Shown: positions 11,195 through 23,774 of the stretch, piece after piece
Layout: every line of letters begins with the position of its first letter
Position numbering within the stretch: the first letter of the stretch is position 1
Assembly (NCBI GenBank): GCA_032716605.1
Contig: CM064523.1
Coordinates: 43,900,376 to 43,964,375 of the forward strand
Length of the DNA: 64,000 bases
Direction: 5' to 3'
DNA from: Paralithodes platypus
Lineage: Eukaryota > Arthropoda > Malacostraca > Decapoda > Lithodidae
Notes under the pieces: generated by a model
The model's database searches: none
The model's input: only the letters and a program-made list of their open reading frames with translations
Told to the model about the DNA's origin: nothing
Program-made: the position numbers and the translations under genes

Positions 11195-12761
11195 TTCAGA
11201 TTGATAAATCAGATGTTCTAAGCAATATCACCGTTACAGAGAAAGAAGTATTGAATTGTTTAGATAAACTCAAGGTAAATAAAACGCCTGGACCTGATAC
11301 AATCTCCCCTAGAGTTCTAAAGGAAGCTAAGGATGAGCTCTCCAAACCACTGACATTACTATTCAATAAATCCTTGCAGTCTGGAACTATGCCTGATCAG
11401 TGGAAGATAGCCAACGTAACACCGATATTAAAAAAAGGCAGCAAATCCCTACCCAGTAACTATCGTCCAATTAGCTTAACCTCAGTTGTATGTAAAATGC
11501 TAGAAACGGTCATAAGAGACAGACTCGTAAATCACTTAGAGGAAAATAACATACTTAAAGATACTCAACACGGCTTTCGTAAAAAACGTTCCTGTTTAAC
11601 AAACCTCTTAGACTTCTTCCACGATATCCTCAACCTCTACGATGAGAGTAAAGCTGTAGATATTATATACCTTGATTTTCAAAAGGCCTTTGACAAAGTT
11701 CCCCTCAAATGTTTACTGCAAAAACAAAAAGTGCATGGAATACAAGACGGTGTGTTGAAATGGATAGAAAATTGGCTCAGCGACAGAAAGCAAAGAGTAG
11801 TCATAAACGGTAAGGCATCTAAATGGACCAATGTAAGTAGCGGGGTACCCCAGGGATCGGTACTAGGACCAATTCTCTTTCTAATTTACATCAACGACAT
11901 AGATGAGGGTCTCACCTGTACAATCTCAAAATTTGCTGACGATACAAAAATTGCAAATAGCGTACTGTCAAAAGAACAAGTTGACAATATGCAACACAAT
12001 CTAGATAAATTGTCATATTGGGCCCAAATTTGGCAAATGAGTTTCAATGCAGATAAATGTAAAGTACTACATATCTGATATCTAAATGAGAAAGCAAACT
12101 ATTCGATGAATGGCACTCAGCTTAAGAATGTAAACAGAGAAACCGATCTGGGAGTAACAATATCGAGTAACCTAAAACCGAGCCAACAATGTTCAGAAGT
12201 TGTTAAGAAGGCAAACAAAATAATTGGCTTTATAAAGGCAGGTCATTTGAGCATAAATTCAAAGACGTTATCCTAACCCTTTACAATTCCTTAGTCCGCC
12301 CTCTTCTGGAATAGTGCGTTCAATGCTGGTGCCCTTATTACCAAAAAGACATAAACAAGCTAGAACGAGTTCAACGTAGAGTTACCAAAATGATACCTAG
12401 CCTAAAGAACAAACCATACGAAGAGCGTCTTAGAGAATTACATTTATTTCCTTTAACCCAGCGCAGATTAAGAGGTGACTTAATTCAAGTGTTCAAAATC
12501 ATCAAAGGCATCGACAATATGAACTGTAGTAAGTACTTCACTATCGACCAATCTAATTACACGCCGGGAAACGGTTGCAAAATTATTGGTAAATCTTTTA
12601 ACTCACACGAATCTAAGAATTTCTTCTTCAATCGAGTTGTCAACTTGTGGAATGGGCTTCCCCGAGATGTTATAGACTGCAGCACCGTTGATTCATTTAA
12701 ACTCCGCCTAGACAAATATCTCGCATCAAACCCGCGACTGACTGCGTTTGTAAATGAATAA
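11195..12761 (+). pseudogene. CR1-like LINE family B, RT part, copy 1
   Basis: 5'-truncated copy. Frame 1 runs to a TGA at 12076-12078 and covers the RT: 'KTPGPDTISPRVL', 'NYRPISLTSVVCK', motif A 'YLDFQKAFDKVP', motif B 'SSGVPQGSVLGPILFL', motif C 'FADDTKI'. FADD in place of YADD and the overall style are typical of the CR1 group. After the TGA the homology continues through 'LGVTIS' with a frameshift near 12265, then resumes in the frame 12390-12761 (C-terminal 'MIPSLKNKPYEERLRELHLF', 'VVNLWNGLP'). One TGA, one TAG and at least one indel make it dead. Confidence 0.88.
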
Positions 12762-12985
12762 CTTTATTTTATCCTCCCCTCAGTTACTAACCCTTATGTC
12801 CCTTACTAACTTCCTAGTCCTGCCATGGACATTAGTTCCAGGGCAGTAGTTCCCTTTCCAATGTTCCCTTACCCACTCTAAACCACTGTTTGGACACTTG
12901 ATCCTCAGTGTTTTGGAGGACAAGCAGCCTAGAAGGGTCACTAGACCTGGTGTTGCTTGATTTCCTTTGTACTCCTTTGTACTGT
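12762..12985 (+). repeat. 3' UTR of CR1-like LINE family B, copy 1
   Basis: Directly follows the C-terminal frame. The same sequence recurs at 8401-8532 and, in reverse, at 60638-61290. It ends in two imperfect copies of 'ctttgtact', comparable to the short terminal repeats at CR1 3' ends. Confidence 0.75.
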
Positions 12986-13176
12986 GCTATCGCTTTCCCC
13001 AACCTTTCAACCTTCTCAACCACTCCACCACCCTCCTGTATTACCCTAGCTCTCTTCACTCATTTCTTTGTATCCTAATTTTAGCTAATACTACATAATG
13101 GCCAGACCCCCCCCCCCATCCCCGTTAATAACCCTCATATAACCTTTAAATCAAGTAATGCCACTTGAGAAAAACT

Positions 13177-13282
13177 CACACAACCCACCCGGGATTCGAA
13201 CCCTGGCCAGTGTTGTGTAGTGGTTAGCACGAGTGCCTGTTGATCGCAAGGTCCAGGGTTCGAATCCCGAGTGGGTTGTGTG
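13177..13282. repeat. tRNA-like palindrome 1
   Basis: Two 30-bp arms (13177-13206 and 13253-13282) are inverted copies with one mismatch. Each arm contains a tRNA B box ('ggttcgaatccc' right, 'gggattcgaacc' left). The right half also has an A-box-like 'tagtggttagcacg'. It looks like a tRNA-derived head folded back on itself. A similar but different palindrome is at 35685-35780. Confidence 0.65.
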
Positions 13283-14129
13283 GGGAACCCTCATATACTC
13301 TAGCATCAAACACTGATTTCCTCATTTATCAACCTATTAAGCTTTAGCTATATGTAGTGAACACCCTACCACCAAGCGACGATATTAGGCTTCGTTCCTG
13401 CCTAAGATCGTCATTTTACGATAATCATCGTTATTACTTATTCATATGCGCCTATTTTACATTTAATATGAAGATATTAGCATGTAACAGCAATAAAACA
13501 AGTGGGAATAGTATTTGGGGGTGAAAAAGGCAAATTATTGCCGACCGTCCAGTCATGGGGTGAGAGACGCGCGTGCCCTACACCCTCCTCTCCCGAAGCC
13601 TAGAGGCAAACTGAAGCCTCTCTCTCACTCTCTTTCTCTCCCCACGCACTGGATATGTGCAGGAACACACCCTGGAACCAGGTTGAAAATATTGGCGCGG
13701 TAAATAAGCCGATAAACAAGGGAATATGAGGAAAAATAGGTGATAATTGAAGAGGGGGGGGGGGGAAGGAAGGAGGGGTTTTTGACACATGTGGAGGAGT
13801 GATAAAAGGTATGGAGGGGAATTATTTCACTTAACCTCTCCGCGGCGCACAGTTTTTTTTTTTACAGGGTCATACTGTGCGCATGTATGATGATTTTTGG
13901 ACCCATTGCCAATTTCGATAAAAAGTACATCAGTGTGTAGGGAATGTTTGCGTGCATGATCCCATATATATTTGACCCCCCAAAAAATGTCTGGGGGGGG
14001 TGGGGGAACGGTCTGTAGTTGAAAAATGTGGAGCGAATGGCACCGTGCGGCTAGATTGTCATCGAGCGGCGAGATTTCCCTGCCGAATTTTCACGCGCCC
14101 AGGGGATAGAACCAGAGGGAGGAGGGGGT
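13283..14129. other. No gene; short homopolymer runs
   Basis: Contains G-runs near 13755-13764 and 13992-14005, and a T-run near 13852. No coding frame with motifs. Confidence 0.5.
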
Positions 14130-14695
14130 GGGTTACCGCGTATTATCATGTATATCTCCTTTTTTTTATCCCTTTTAGGCTATGTAGAGTACGTATACAT
14201 TTGTAGGCCACCCATATAACAATGAATATGCCTCATAGTGACCAAAAATTGCAATATATAAGGGAATTATCAAAGAATTTTTAGGCGGGAATGAAGATGG
14301 GTTGGAGGTTTGGCGGCAATATATGAGATGAGAGTGTGGTTTGCGCTATAATATTACGTATATCTCGTACTTAGAGCACTGTCATGCTATAATACAGACT
14401 TGTACGTATGTAGACGTGCCATATATCAATATATACCGCATATAGACCAATTCATGCGATATTTACGCACATTATCAATGAGTTTCTATGCGTGAACCAA
14501 GGTGTGATTGAGTTGTGCTGGGAATGAAAGGGGGAGAGGGTGTGTTACGCCATAAATATCACTTATATCTTGTACTTAGAGCACTGTCATGCTATAATAC
14601 AGATGTACGTATGTAGACGTGCCATATATCAATATATATACCGCATATAGACCAATTCATGCGATATTTATGCACATTATCAATGAGTTTCTAGC
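14130..14695. repeat. Tandem repeat of about 204 bp
   Basis: Two close copies, about 14360-14490 and 14564-14694, share 'tacttagagcactgtcatgc', 'gtagacgtgccatatatcaa' and 'accaattcatgcgatattta'. A third, diverged unit precedes them (14130-14325: 'tatcatgtatatctcc', 'ggcgggaatga'). No coding content. Confidence 0.65.
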
Positions 14696-15438
14696 AGACG
14701 GAAGCCTAAAAGGGTGGGTGGGGGTTGGTGGGTGGGAGGGAGGCAGGGAGTGAGTCGTGGAGAGAGTGAAGGCAGGGAGATCTAGCAGGAAACATATGCA
14801 GCTGTGTGATAATTGTGGAGGCGCCCCTGGCGTATGGATGTCTTGGGATTTTGAACCTTATGTCTAGCAGGTGTCTGGTGTTCGTTGCCACCAAGAGGTC
14901 TACAATAACATGAGTCAGGAATGGAGAGAGAGATAAAGTGAGACATGCGTATGTCGTACGTATAAATGGACTTCAGAATTGCATCTTTATGCAAGCAGAC
15001 ATTGCATTTTAGACACATGTGAACTACCACAGAAACATGTAGGCCATTGACTGTAAATAAAGTACTTTATTATAGACCAGCAACGAGGGTGGTCAGTAAC
15101 ACAGGCAGATTGCCTTTTTTGATAGAGAGCTAAATATAGACTGGTGTCTCCTTACATTTGCGAAAGGGTAGATTGCCACCAGAGAAACTTATATTTATTT
15201 ATTTCCAAGTAATATGCAATCTAAATGTATATTCGAGACCTACTGCAAGTATTTGTATGACAGTCATGACTATGCATAATCCAATATACGCGCGTAGGCG
15301 AGACATAAGAAAGATGGTTGAGCAATTTTCGACACCCACACAGTTATTATTCATTTTTATTTACAATATTATACAATACAAATTTATTTGTGAAGAGTAT
15401 TTTATGCATTATTGTATTTATACAAATTTTGTTCCCAG
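14696..15438. other. No feature recognised
   Basis: Short G-rich segment 14708-14775, otherwise AT-rich. Confidence 0.45.
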
Positions 15439-15563
15439 ACAGAGCTGCTGTGGCTGGAGCAGCAAGGAGCAGCAAGGGTCACCCCGTGACCGCTTCACCG
15501 TGTGATAATGAGTGGAGTCACACTGAGAGGGGCAATTTTGCTGAGTGTTTGGGCAATTTTTGA
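15439..15563 (+). other. Candidate terminal exon of a host gene
   Basis: A T-rich tract ends 'tttgttcccag' at 15438. The following segment is GC-rich and, if entered in phase 1, reads D-R-A-A-V-A-G-A-A-R and continues for about 40 codons to a TGA at 15561-15563. Three bases further on is AATAAA (15567-15572). Phase 1 is exactly the phase left by the candidate exon at 3766-3880. Other frames are also open for part of it, and no family is recognised, so this is a weak call. Confidence 0.25.
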
Positions 15564-15566
15564 CAG

Positions 15567-15572
15567 AATAAA
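15567..15572 (+). terminator. Possible polyadenylation signal AATAAA
   Basis: Canonical hexamer just behind the candidate terminal exon. AATAAA is frequent by chance in AT-rich DNA. Confidence 0.25.
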
Positions 15573-15634
15573 GTTATATAATTACTAATTTTTGACAGAG
15601 ACAAACTTTTATAAACCTTTGCATGATATAATTG

Positions 15635-15674
15635 ATAATCCCATCAATTTACAAACGTAAATTGGTGGGATAAT
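15635..15674. repeat. Small hairpin, 18-bp arms
   Basis: Arms 15635-15652 and 15657-15674 pair at 16 of 18 positions around the loop AAAC. Confidence 0.55.
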
Positions 15675-15741
15675 TCATTTTTTTGTTGTATATTGTTATT
15701 TCGATTGTAGACACAAAGTTTTGAGTGACATTTGGTATGAG

Positions 15742-15817
15742 CTCCTGTGGCATGGTTGGTAAGGTCGCGGACTGGAAAACTCAAATTGTGGTAGGGTAGT
15801 GGGATCGAATCCAGGAG
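15742..15817 (+). other. tRNA-like sequence (tRNA pseudogene or SINE head)
   Basis: 76 bases whose ends pair (CTCCTG with CAGGAG), with an A-box-like 'tggcatggttgg' and a B box 'gggatcgaatcc'. The anticodon arm does not fold convincingly and no tail follows, so a functional tRNA is unlikely. Confidence 0.35.
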
Positions 15818-15881
15818 GGGGTTATGGGGAAGGTTTTATACTATTTAGATAAATTTTGATAATTTTTTTTTTTTACAAGAT

Positions 15882-15950
15882 CATGCCATTGTATTCAAAC
15901 AATATGAAATATTCATAGAATATATCATATTGTAAGAATACAATGACATG
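15882..15950. repeat. Hairpin with 33-bp arms and 3-base loop
   Basis: Arms 15882-15914 and 15918-15950 are inverted copies with about four mismatches. Flanked by T/A runs. Could be a foldback remnant or a pre-miRNA-like hairpin, although the loop is very tight. Confidence 0.6.
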
Positions 15951-16143
15951 ACCTTTTTTTTTTATTGTTTTTTTTATTATCTTAGTAGGTTTCACAGGAT
16001 TTATTGAAATATTTTTATTTTTGTACAATTCATTTGAGGTAAGAAAATATTTACACATTATTTAGGCTATAACAAACATATATATTGATATACTAAAAAA
16101 AGAAGGCATATTACATGTATATCTTTGAAACTTATAAACTAAA

Positions 16144-16231
16144 TAATGAAACATATAATTATATAATGTAAAAGCTATATCACAGGGACATCTTTGGAAC
16201 TTATACATTATATAATATATATGTTTCATTA
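16144..16231. repeat. Inverted repeat, 27-28 bp arms
   Basis: Left arm 16144-16170 and right arm 16204-16231 both begin or end with the 'taatgaaacatata' block in opposite senses, with a 33-base spacer. Confidence 0.5.
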
Positions 16232-16257
16232 TGAGGTAGTGTGATCAATTAGGTCAG

Positions 16258-16352
16258 GTCAGGTAAGGTAGGGCGCGAGTCCAGGGCAGGGCAGGGGGCG
16301 AGTCCAGGGCAGGGCACGGGGCGATTCCAGGGCAGGGCAGGGCAGGGGGCGA
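16258..16352. repeat. GC-rich minisatellite 'agggcaggg'
   Basis: Repeats of 'ggcgagtccagggcagggca' with variants, lying directly beyond the 3' end of the piggyBac frame. Confidence 0.6.
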
Positions 16353-16355
16353 CAC

Positions 16356-19072
16356 TCAGTAGTTTTTGAAGGTGTGGTAGTCCCTGAAGCAGTCACCCAA
16401 GCAGAGTGCAACTTTGCACTCTGCGCACATTGAGGTGACTCTTTTGGTGACGTGGGGTTTTCTCACACTGGAGCTGCAGACATGGCACTGCACCTGCCTG
16501 TGACGAGTGCCAATCAGCTCGGTGTTGGTTGGGTAGTGTCTTTCGGCACCCAGCTGGATTCTGTCAGAAACGTGATCCCCACGCCATGTCGTACGTCTGT
16601 GAGTGGTGGTGCCATACTTCTCCAGGAGTTGGTATGCCACGTTATACACGAACTCCCGGAATTTCAGCTTCTGGTTTGGGGACATCTCACTCTTCACCAA
16701 CCACAAGTTGTAGGCGTTGAGCATCGTGATATCAACTAGGTGGAGGAAGAGCTTGTGATACCACTTCACAGTCTTCCTCAGACACTCAACGCCTGACAGC
16801 TGACAGTCAGACTTGTCCACCAGGCGCATGTTCTTGGTATAGTCCACTACCATGTCGTGCTTGTAGATGGTCTTCCTGGTTTTGTAGTGGATTTTACCAG
16901 AGTCCATCTGGGCACCTGGATGGACGGTGGAAAGCAGGTGGACGTCTCGTTTGTCCTTCCACTTCAGGGCTATCACTTTCCCGGACTTTTCTAGCTGCTT
17001 GTATTTCTGCCCCTTTCGTCGCCTTCTTCGGACATGCCTCTCGCGGTGTTCCTGGGCCAGGTCGTCTTCAGAAGGTGTGTCACTGGAGGAGGCATCTGTA
17101 AGAGGAATGACATTACCGGTGAACTTAGGCATAAGCTTTCTTGTCTTTCTGACAGTCCCACATGACCCCGTTTGGTTGTCATGAAGAAACTGGCAGAGAG
17201 CAGGAGAAGTATACCAGTTGTCAGTGTAGATGATGTGGCCTTTGCCCAGGTAAGGTGCCAACATTTTCCTGACGATGGCACCTGACATGCCCATGGGGTC
17301 ACCGGCAGCGGCTTTCGGTACATCAATGTCAGTGCCTGTATATACGATCATGTCAAGCACTATTCCAGTTTCACAGTCACACAAAACGAAGAGCTTGATT
17401 CCGAACCTATGCCTTTTCAAGGGGATATACTGCTTGAAAACAAGACGTCCTTTGAAGAGCACGAGAGACTCATCAATCGCCAAATTGAGGAAGGGGTAAA
17501 AGTATTTCCTATACCTCTCCAACAACATGGTGAACACATCCCGAACTTTCCATATCCTGTCAATCCTGTTAGGATTTTCGTTGTCTGCAAAGTGCATAAA
17601 TCTTAGCAGCAACAAAAATCTGTCACGAGTCATGAACTTATTGAAAGTTGGGGTGGCGATGAGAGGGTCGTGCTTCCAGTAGTGTTGCAACACATGCTTC
17701 TTGCAAAGAGGCATGAGGAACAACAAGGCAAAGAACGTCATGAATTTTTCCACAGTCGTATCCACCCAGCCTCGTATTCTCGCTTTTGGAGAAATGACGT
17801 CCAATCTGCCATCCACCCACCTGTAGTAGGCGTTTGTTTGGGCAACGATGTAAGTCATTACCTCAAAATCGAAGAAAGCGAAGAAGAAGTTGCTTTCGTT
17901 TGCGTGCTCGTCACAGGGCCAGTCGTCAGTTGTACCTAACGTTCTAGGATTGAACTAGGGCACGTCAGGTACAAAATTGACCCCGTCAGACTACTCGAAC
18001 GAAGGCATGCCAGGGATCGGAATGTCGTCTGGGTCTGCTTCTGCGTCTGAAATATCGCTTCCATGGTCGCGATACAACACAGCATCATCATCACCCTCCT
18101 CTTCACTTGACAGACGCCCTTCCTCATTCTCGTCACCGACGTCGGACTCACTGCCACTGTCCACTCCCAAATCCCCCCACCCTTGGTCCCGTGCTAGGGC
18201 GTCGTCGTCGAAACCCGGGCTGCCAATGCCCTGCGAATCACCATCAAACAGCAGGGCGGCATACTTTGATGGTGTCAGAGTTTTTCGGGTCACTGTAGCA
18301 CGTACGGGAGTCTTATGGACAGGGACAGAAGGGCCGGCAGGGGCGTCGTCGGCAGGGGCGGCAGTGGTGCGTGGTCTTGTGGCCCTGGAGGCAGGCAAGA
18401 TGATGGTGGTGCCTGTCGCCCCTTTCCCTTTCTCTTTCCCTGTTCCTTGGGCAGGGGCAGCAGGGGCGGCGGGGGCAGCAGGGGCAGCAGGGGCAGCAGG
18501 GCTGGCAGGGACAGCAGGGCCAGCAGGGCCGGCAGGGCCAGCAGTCGCTTTCCCTCTCCCTTTCCCCTTCCCCTTCACCTTCCCTTTTCCTTGGGCAGGG
18601 GCAGCAGGGGCAGCAGGGGCAGCAGGGGCGGCAGGGGCAGCAGGGGCAGCTGGGCCAGGGGTGGCTGGTGGTGGTGGTGGTGGTAGGGTCACTGTGGCAG
18701 GCGTACGGGTTCTCTTCCCTATGCCCGTGCCTTTGATTTTGCCTGCCCCCGCAGGTTCTGCAGCCCTAGGGCGGCCTCCTGCGTCGCTGGTACTTGTGGC
18801 AGGGGTGGCAGTGGTGGTGGTAGTGATTGTTGCAGTGGCCTGGGTCGTGGTGGCAGTGTCCCGAAACACCAATGACCTCTGTACCTTTGCCATGCTTGCA
18901 CGTGTTTTTCGTGCTTTGGGTGCTGGTGTTTTGTCTTCCGAGCTGTAGGGCGTGTCGTACTGGTAGCTAGGGTCTTTAGCAGCCACCCTCTGCCTGCCAC
19001 GGCACCTGACACACCAGAAGGAGGGCTGGTTGTGTCATCAGGGAGCGAGCGTGAGGGACGTGTGGGCTCCAT
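16356..19072 (-). pseudogene. piggyBac-family transposase relic (two in-frame TAG codons)
   Basis: The DDE core and C-terminus are intact from 17957 down to 16356 (first ATG in it at 17858). Catalytic Asp residues are visible in 'LAIDESLVLFKGR', 'IIYTDNWYTSP' and 'RLVDKSD'. A C-terminal Cys/His-rich domain (CHVC ... CAEC ... CLGDCFRDYH) is the family's zinc-finger-like DNA-binding end. Upstream in the same frame, the frame 18986-17991 is an acidic/Pro-Ala-rich N-terminal region with Gly-Lys tracts; it ends at TAG 17991-17993, and a second in-frame TAG follows 11 codons later. A likely start ATG at 19072 needs an indel near 18990. Piggybac transposases excise and insert at TTAA. Both stops being TAG is noted; mutation is the simplest reading. 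Confidence 0.85.
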
Positions 19073-19229
19073 GACTAATGCTTGGTTACTGGCGCGGTGG
19101 TTATTGCACGAGTGCGGGGCGTGCGTGTGGCGGGGTGGTGTCGAGAGTTGACATGTAGTACTATACCCACACCAATTTTTAGCCGCCAAACTATAAACGC
19201 GCGGTTTTGGTATGTGTTCAAAAGCTCTG

Positions 19230-19296
19230 CTCTTAAGAGTCTTCCCGCAGTCCGCCGGGGGAACTCTTAAGAGTCTTCCCGCAGTTCCCGGGTTAA
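19230..19296 (-). repeat. Probable right terminal region of the piggyBac element, ending at TTAA
   Basis: The motif 'ctcttaagagtcttcccgca' occurs at 19230 and 19264 and a variant at 19395, each close to a TTAA. Read on the minus strand, the ends are TTAACCCGGGAACTGCGG (19296) and TTAACCTGGGAATGGCGA (19426). Both fit piggyBac ends with repeated subterminal motifs. I could not find the partner end left of 16356. Confidence 0.5.
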
Positions 19297-19570
19297 TCAC
19301 ATATTCCTTTGTTTTAAGTGCTGCTGGCGCCTTTTAAGAGGCTTTTTTTAAGGCCTTGGATCTTAAGAGGTTCTTCGCCTTTCACCATCAAAACCTCTTA
19401 AGAGTCTTCTCGCCATTCCCAGGTTAATTTTATACACACAGTACAGTCAATCACTGCCTTTCATTCCACTGTATCTCTCTCTTCCTCTTCCACTCCACTT
19501 TCCATGTTTAAACGTGTATCATTCTGTGTCGGAAGAAAGTGCTGGCCATCAACAGCCTTCTCCCCACAGG

Positions 19571-19907
19571 TACAGTTGGTCAAAGTTCCAGCTGACCCAC
19601 CTTCGCTCTGGGGCTCGCAGAATTATCTGGCAATACTGGTGTAGGAAGGAGGTGTGTCTTACGAAGATTGGGATTGGTACATCTGATTTCGGCTATATCA
19701 TTGTTAGAATATATAGTAAACAAGGGAAAGTAAGCCTATCTCAAATAAAAATGCATACATCGCTATGTATGATCCCGAACATGCATCCAAAGTTCGCTTA
19801 AATATTAAAGTTATTATAGCCACTGATTGGCAATCAAACCAGTATTGCCAGCTAATTCTGCGAGCCCCAGAGCGAGGGTGGGTCAGCTGGAACCTTGACC
19901 AACTGTA
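19571..19907. mobile_element. Mariner-like MITE with 67-bp inverted repeats
   Basis: Arms 19573-19639 and 19839-19905 are inverted copies differing at few positions; outermost bases are CAGTTGGTCAA and its complement, flanked on both sides by TA (19571-19572, 19906-19907). TA duplication and CAGT start fit Tc1/mariner. The 333-bp body has no transposase. Confidence 0.8.
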
Positions 19908-20060
19908 CGTCCACAAGTGCACTGCCATTGCCATCTACTTCTGACGGTATGCCCCAACCTCCTACCACTCCATCTACTTTCCTATCACCCACCTTCCCAT
20001 TCCAATCACCAATCATAATATTCTTTCACTCATACTCTCTTAAATATGATCCACTTAATT

Positions 20061-20508
20061 ATAATGATTATTGCCTCACGCTACCCAGGAGTCAAATTTT
20101 GGATGTAAGACAAATTAGTTTTTGTACAGTCGCTAACAATACTGTAGTGTGTTTACACTTAAAACTAGTGTTATGAAACCAAGACGCATTACCTACTAAA
20201 TTAATGCTAAGATTAAAGTTTCTACGATAAACAATAATAAAAGGACAAAAACTATGTAACCAAACAAACACTGCAAAACACTGATAATGATTATTGCCTC
20301 ACGCTACCCAGGAGTCAAATTTTGGATGTAAGACAAATTAGTTTTTGTACAGTCGCTAACAATACTGTAGTGTGTTTACACTTAAAACGAGTGTTATGAA
20401 ACCAAGACGCATTACCTACTAAATTAATGCTAAGATTAAAGTTTCTATGATAAACAATAATAAAAGGACAAAAACTATGTAACCAAACAAACACTGCAAA
20501 ACACTGAT
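20061..20508. repeat. Tandem duplication, two units of 223 bp
   Basis: Units start with 'ataatgattattgcctcacg' at 20061 and 20284 and differ at only two or three positions (for example 'aaactagtg' versus 'aaacgagtg'). Recent duplication, non-coding. Confidence 0.85.
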
Positions 20509-21660
20509 AGCCTTCATCGTACGCTGCCAATCATCCAGCCGCTTCTAACCACTCTTCTTCTTAGTATCTCACCTCCTGAAGACTCTTTGAACTAATCCAT
20601 TCTAACAGCCAGAAGAAGAATAACACCAACAAGAAGAGGAGGAGTGAGACGAGCGGTACTAAGCATCTTGTTGCTTCCCGAAAGAGGCAAAAATGCGAGT
20701 GAGAAAATAATGGTACGGGTAATGCAAGGAAGAGAGAAAGGAAAGCACGGACAAAATTATTGTTGTAATTATCTGTAAAGGCTACCACAGAGGAAGCAGT
20801 TACAATAATAATAATAACAATGAAACTCACCTTCTCAGAAAACCTTGTCCTTGTTATGGTTTTACCTTTAGAGGTCCTGCTGAGAAGGTTGGAAGTCCCT
20901 CTATTTTTATTTTAACACATTATATAATTTCGTTATTATATGATTCAATAATAGAGGTTAAACGGCGAATATGGCAGTCAATCGGATCAATAGATTACGA
21001 TGAATTGTATGTATGTGTGTGAATTTGTGTTTTGTCTGTGTTTGTTCGTTGTTTTATGTTGTGTTTTGTGTTTTTCCCTGTTCGTGTTCTGTCTGGAGGC
21101 GGCCACCCCCAAGGAAAAAAAAAATAGAATTAAATAGAAAATGAAAATAAAAAAATAGGAAAAGTGGTGATTGGGCCTGAGCATCTGAATAGATAGATAG
21201 ATAGATAGAATTGTAAATTCCCTGTAAATATTTCATCTATCCCATTCTGCATTGACGTAGTTTCACATACAACCGTTTTTGATGCAGGTTCCAATAAATA
21301 AATTTACCTGAATATTTAACCTGAACGCATGACCTTGACATCATAGTGCACGTTGAATGATTTCATGCCTAACATTGCCATTAGACCTGATATACCTGTT
21401 AACTTGCAATAAAGTATTTTTTGTTTTTTGTCATTATGATATTATGCTCCAATGGAAACAAAAATATATAAATACATCAGTTGAGAGAAGCTTGCTTAGG
21501 GTAGAATGTTGCATATGACAATGTTTTAAAATATAATTTATTGCTAAGAGAGAGAGAGAGAGAGTGTGAGAGTTTCATAGAGTTATATACAGTAGATACA
21601 CAGACTACACATACTTTGCAGTCCCTACTAGGCAGGCCAGCCTTAATTAAAAAGAGAAAA
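20509..21660. other. No gene; low-complexity patches
   Basis: Includes a (TAGA)n patch near 21189 and a (GA)n patch at 21549-21563. No domain-bearing frame. Confidence 0.45.
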
Positions 21661-21671
21661 AAAACAAACAC

Positions 21672-21696
21672 AATATATATATATATACAGTATAGA

Positions 21697-21736
<40 letters not shown>

Positions 21737-21738
21737 TG

Positions 21739-21823
<85 letters not shown>

Positions 21824-21848
21824 TGTATATATATATATACAGTATAGA

Positions 21849-21947
<99 letters not shown>

Positions 21948-21976
21948 TGTATATATACAGTATATATATATATATA
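21672..21976. repeat. Long (TA)n array with higher-order structure
   Basis: Almost pure TA, interrupted by 'tacagtatagatatatat' at about 21686 and 21838 and by 'aaactgt', repeated in the same order about 155 bp apart. Confidence 0.9.
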
Positions 21977-22042
21977 TTTTTTTTTAAAGAGACAATGAAC
22001 GGAGGAAGGAAAAACACAGATAAAACAAAAAGGTCCATGTGC

Positions 22043-23774
<1,732 letters not shown>

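Noticed and set aside
13830..13880. 'TTAACCTCTCCGCGGCGCAC' as another TTAA element end
   Set aside because: No partner end with matching inverted sequence and TTAA could be found on either side.
17977..18948. Gly/Ala-rich plus-strand frames opposite the piggyBac N-terminus
   Set aside because: Antisense shadow of a Pro-Ala-Gly repeat; the minus strand continues into the transposase in one frame.
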